Assembly (NCBI GenBank): GCA_963277665.1
Contig: OY728128.1
Coordinates: 1,870,800,988 to 1,870,864,987, forward strand
Source: Viscum album
Lineage: Eukaryota; Streptophyta; Magnoliopsida; Santalales; Viscaceae
Reading direction: 5' to 3'
Length of the DNA: 64,000 bases
The number at the start of each line of letters is the position of its first letter. The first letter of the stretch is position 1. The translations under genes were made by a program, and so were the position numbers. Of this stretch, positions 61,589 through 64,000 are shown one piece after another. The notes below the pieces were generated by a model. That model was given only the letters and a program-made list of their open reading frames with translations, was not told where the DNA came from and ran no database searches.

Positions 61589-63109
61589 AGGGAGAGGAGG
61601 GGCTCTTTAGGAAAGTGTGAAAGTATTACTTTATAATATATTTTTATTCGGTTTATAATGGTCCAAAAATCATTGAGGACGAAGATAAGATGACTCATAT
61701 TCTAAATAACATCAACCAATAAGAATTGGACAGGTTTTAGATAATATTTTAATCATTATAATCTTATTTATTTAAATGATTTATTAATGAGGTAAACATT
61801 GCATCATTATTGTGTCATTAATAATTTAAATTATTTGATGTCTAAAAATTATAAATAAAATATCATTATGTAGGAAATCTTTTTATCTTTCTAATGAATA
61901 TTTATAATCGAAAATCCAACATGTATAACCCTATGTAAAAATTGTTCTTCTGAAAGATGTAAGCTTATGCCATTTTTATTTTTATTTTAACTTTATTAAT
62001 ATAATGTGTCATTATCACTTACAAGTGGATCCATGGGGTCCCAAAATTGACACAAAGATGCCCATGGTCGACCATGTATCAACCAATAGGGTTAAGACAC
62101 GTTTTAGGGTAATTTAGTATTATTATAATATTATTTTTTTAACCATTATTTACCGGATTTACCCTTTAACCATGGTAAATAAAATATTTACCGCAGTAAT
62201 TATTCAAAATGTGTAAAAATAAAAGTTACCTATTTACATAATTTGGACATCCTGATTCCAAATATGGAATCCATTTTCCTAAATTCAAAACACATTAGTG
62301 GAAGAAATTAATTTAAAATTAATTCCCGATGTCAAAACAAAAAGCGTGTTTTTAAGAGGTAATAACTATCAAAAGATTGACATTTGTTTATGTTCGGTTT
62401 AATTGTAAAATTATGTCCAATGACCAAAATTATATTAAATGGTAAAAATCTATTCTAAATATACTTTAAAACCACTCAAATTCACAATTTATCACTATTA
62501 ATTATTTTGATCAAAAAAGTTGTTTTTAATTAAAATTTAGTAATTTTCACTATTCATCAAAATATGAAAGTTATCCGAAAAGTACCAAAATTTCACCTTA
62601 GGCTAAATTTGATATTCCGAATCCAAAAATGAAGTCAATTTTAAAATATAAAATATATATAACTTCAAAAAGTAGGTATTACTATTCATAACAGCTAGTT
62701 TGATTGGTTACGGTGTGTTAGAACTCGAAGTTGCGTACAACACACGCTACTGTTTTATTCAAAGGAAAGCGTACCGTGGAAGCTTAGGATGTTTCATTTT
62801 AAATTTTTGATGTCCCCATTTAGTCAAAAAGTTTAAAACATAGTATTTAAAAAGGGTTCACTATTAAAGTTGATAAAAGTGCAATACTGAAAATGAATTT
62901 GTTCTTGCATTATATCTAAGAAACTCATAATATGGATTCTAAAATTATAAGTATTATATAAACATTAAAATTTATCTAATACTATTCATAACCGCTTTTG
63001 AACGGCTTGTTTGGTAAGTCATGGTGTGCTTGAATTTTGTGTTGCCTGTAGTGAAAGTTATTGAATTATTTTGAAGAACTAACACACTATGAAATCTTGG
63101 GGTGTTACA

Positions 63110-63114
63110 GTTTT
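63110..63114. repeat. E5 target-site duplication, right
   Basis: GTTTT, matching 52772-52776. Confidence 0.9.
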
Positions 63115-64000
63115 TCACATAGTTATAAGTTCAATTTGACAATAATAAATTCTTCTATGGAATAAGGATATAAAAATTTACTTTGGATACATTTTTCATA
63201 TTATTCTGATAACTTTAATATTTTAATGAATAGCAAAAACACGCTATATTTTAATAAAAAACAAAAATTTTCATCATAATAATTTATATGGTTAAATTAT
63301 AATATTAAATGGTTTTAAAGTATAAATAGAATATATTTTTATAATTTAATATTATTTATTTCATAAGCATTGATTTTACATTGAATTCATAGGTAAAATC
63401 TTTTCAATATTTTGCAATGTTTTAACTTTTCAAACTCGTTTTCTTAACAACGAGATTAATTTTAAATTAATTTCTGTAAGTTCTGTGATTTGAATTTGGA
63501 AAAATAGATTTCATTTTTGGAATCAGTAGGTCCAAATTATGTTAATATGCTACTTTTTCTTTTTGGGCACTATGAATATTAACTACAGTAAATTTTATTT
63601 ACCATAGTTAAAGGTAAATCGTGTAATTAAGGCTAAATATAATATTATAAAATTACCCTAACACTTGTCTTAATATAATTTGATGATTATATTTCGTCCT
63701 AAAACATACTTGGGTAGAAATGTAATCCCGTTGAACCCACTTGGAAATGATTAAGACCTTTAATTTATTTTATTTAAAGGAAAGTGAAATATGTCTCACT
63801 CAAACTTTAATAATTAAAGTATTTTTAATATAAGGTTATACAGAATATAAATTCTATTATAAATAGTCATTTGAAATCTAAAATGTTATTATTTTTTATA
63901 TTAATTTTTTTTAGTTTTTAAGAAAAATTTAATTTAATTAATATCTTATACATTAATGATGCAGAAATTATTTACTTATTTAAAAATCAATAATATAAAT
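63110..64000 (+). repeat. E4 LTR, right piece (+ strand), runs off the window
   Basis: Continues the LTR of 52224-52776. The stretch 63450-63750 matches the reverse complement of the E5 LTR near 62040-62330: GATTAATTTTAAATTAATTT, TTTGGAATCAG.(A/T)GTCCAAATTATG, TTTATTTACCAT(A/G)GTTAAAGG, AAATTACCCTAA.AC.TGTCTTAA. It is clearly diverged and has lost most CpG sites. The element body lies beyond 64000. Confidence 0.8.

Larger units (their letters stand above)
52777..63109 (-). mobile_element. E5: young non-autonomous LTR retrotransposon (LARD-like), 10.3 kb
   Basis: Two 3,899-bp LTRs of equal length flank a 2,535-bp internal region. Hallmarks on the minus strand: LTR start TGTAACACCCC and end ...GGGGCGTTACA; primer site GTTGGTATCAGAG at 59210-59198; polypurine tract AAGGAGGGGAGAA at 56688-56676; 5-bp target duplication. 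LTRs differ at about 40 positions by hand count, with no net indel, so insertion is recent relative to all other elements here. There is only a shortened Gag frame and no protease, RT, RNase H or integrase. By its leader and zinc knuckles it is a deletion derivative of a chromovirus related to E1. Confidence 0.95.
59211..63109 (-). repeat. E5 5' LTR
   Basis: Intact copy with TGTAAC...GTTACA ends. The TATA box at 61581-61588 places the transcription start near 61550. This gives a U3 of about 1.55 kb and an R/U5 of about 2.35 kb. The genomic RNA leader before Gag would be close to 2.8 kb, unusually long. Confidence 0.95.

Noticed and set aside
1..64000. CRISPR array, bacterial operon or organellar origin
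   Set aside because: No spaced identical short repeats, no operon-like genes, and all recognisable elements are plant nuclear retroelements.

Overview
This window is AT-rich plant nuclear DNA made almost entirely of transposable elements in different states of decay. I see no host protein-coding gene, no rRNA gene and no functional tRNA gene. The plant assignment rests on recognisable plant retroelement lineages: a Tekay/Del-type chromovirus (Ty3/gypsy with chromodomain), an Athila-type Ty3/gypsy element, a Ty1/copia element with a plant-type Gag, and initiator-Met-tRNA primer sites. Very long LTRs (3.9-4.8 kb), deep nesting and strong AT drift suggest a large, repeat-dominated genome. I cannot name the species.

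Layout. 1-6237: AT-rich DNA with no recognisable gene, including a TA/CA microsatellite cluster at 4.7-5.8 kb. 6238-7539: a GC-richer LINE-like retroposon on the minus strand, bounded by a 17-bp target-site duplication. 8.4-11.0 kb: three copies of one ~800-bp sequence, two direct and one inverted, so that two of them form a large inverted repeat. 12.27-15.8 kb: 5' part of a copia element (+). 15.8-22.9 kb: chromovirus E1 (-), with recognisable integrase, chromodomain and RNase H, but with the reverse-transcriptase core deleted. Its 5' LTR breaks off near 22.89 kb and seems to resume at 51.1-52.2 kb. Between these lie E2 (23.39-35.35 kb, -, a relative without pol and with ~4.7-kb LTRs) and E3 (35.35-51.1 kb, +, an Athila fossil with gag, protease, RT, RNase H and integrase remnants). 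The 3' LTR of E3 carries a CACTA-like DNA transposon. At 52.22 kb an LTR of E4 (+) begins, and it is interrupted by E5 (52777-63109, -). E5 is young: two 3,899-bp LTRs about 99% identical, a 5-bp target-site duplication GTTTT, a clear PBS and polypurine tract, and only a 2.5-kb internal region with a shortened Gag frame. E4 continues to the window end.

How the parts relate. E2 and E5 have no pol of their own but share the leader segment next to the primer-binding site with pol-bearing E1. This fits trans-mobilisation of non-autonomous elements by a chromovirus of the E1 type. The most unusual signal is a set of hairpins in the predicted transcribed (R/U5) part of the E2/E5 LTRs. The loop-side motif AGGCGGTAGTC is conserved, while the stem sequence differs between copies and pairing is kept, as expected for a structured RNA element.

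All alignments were done by eye. Boundaries are exact only where two copies or a target-site duplication fix them (E5, the LINE-like retroposon, the inner LTR ends); elsewhere they are approximate.
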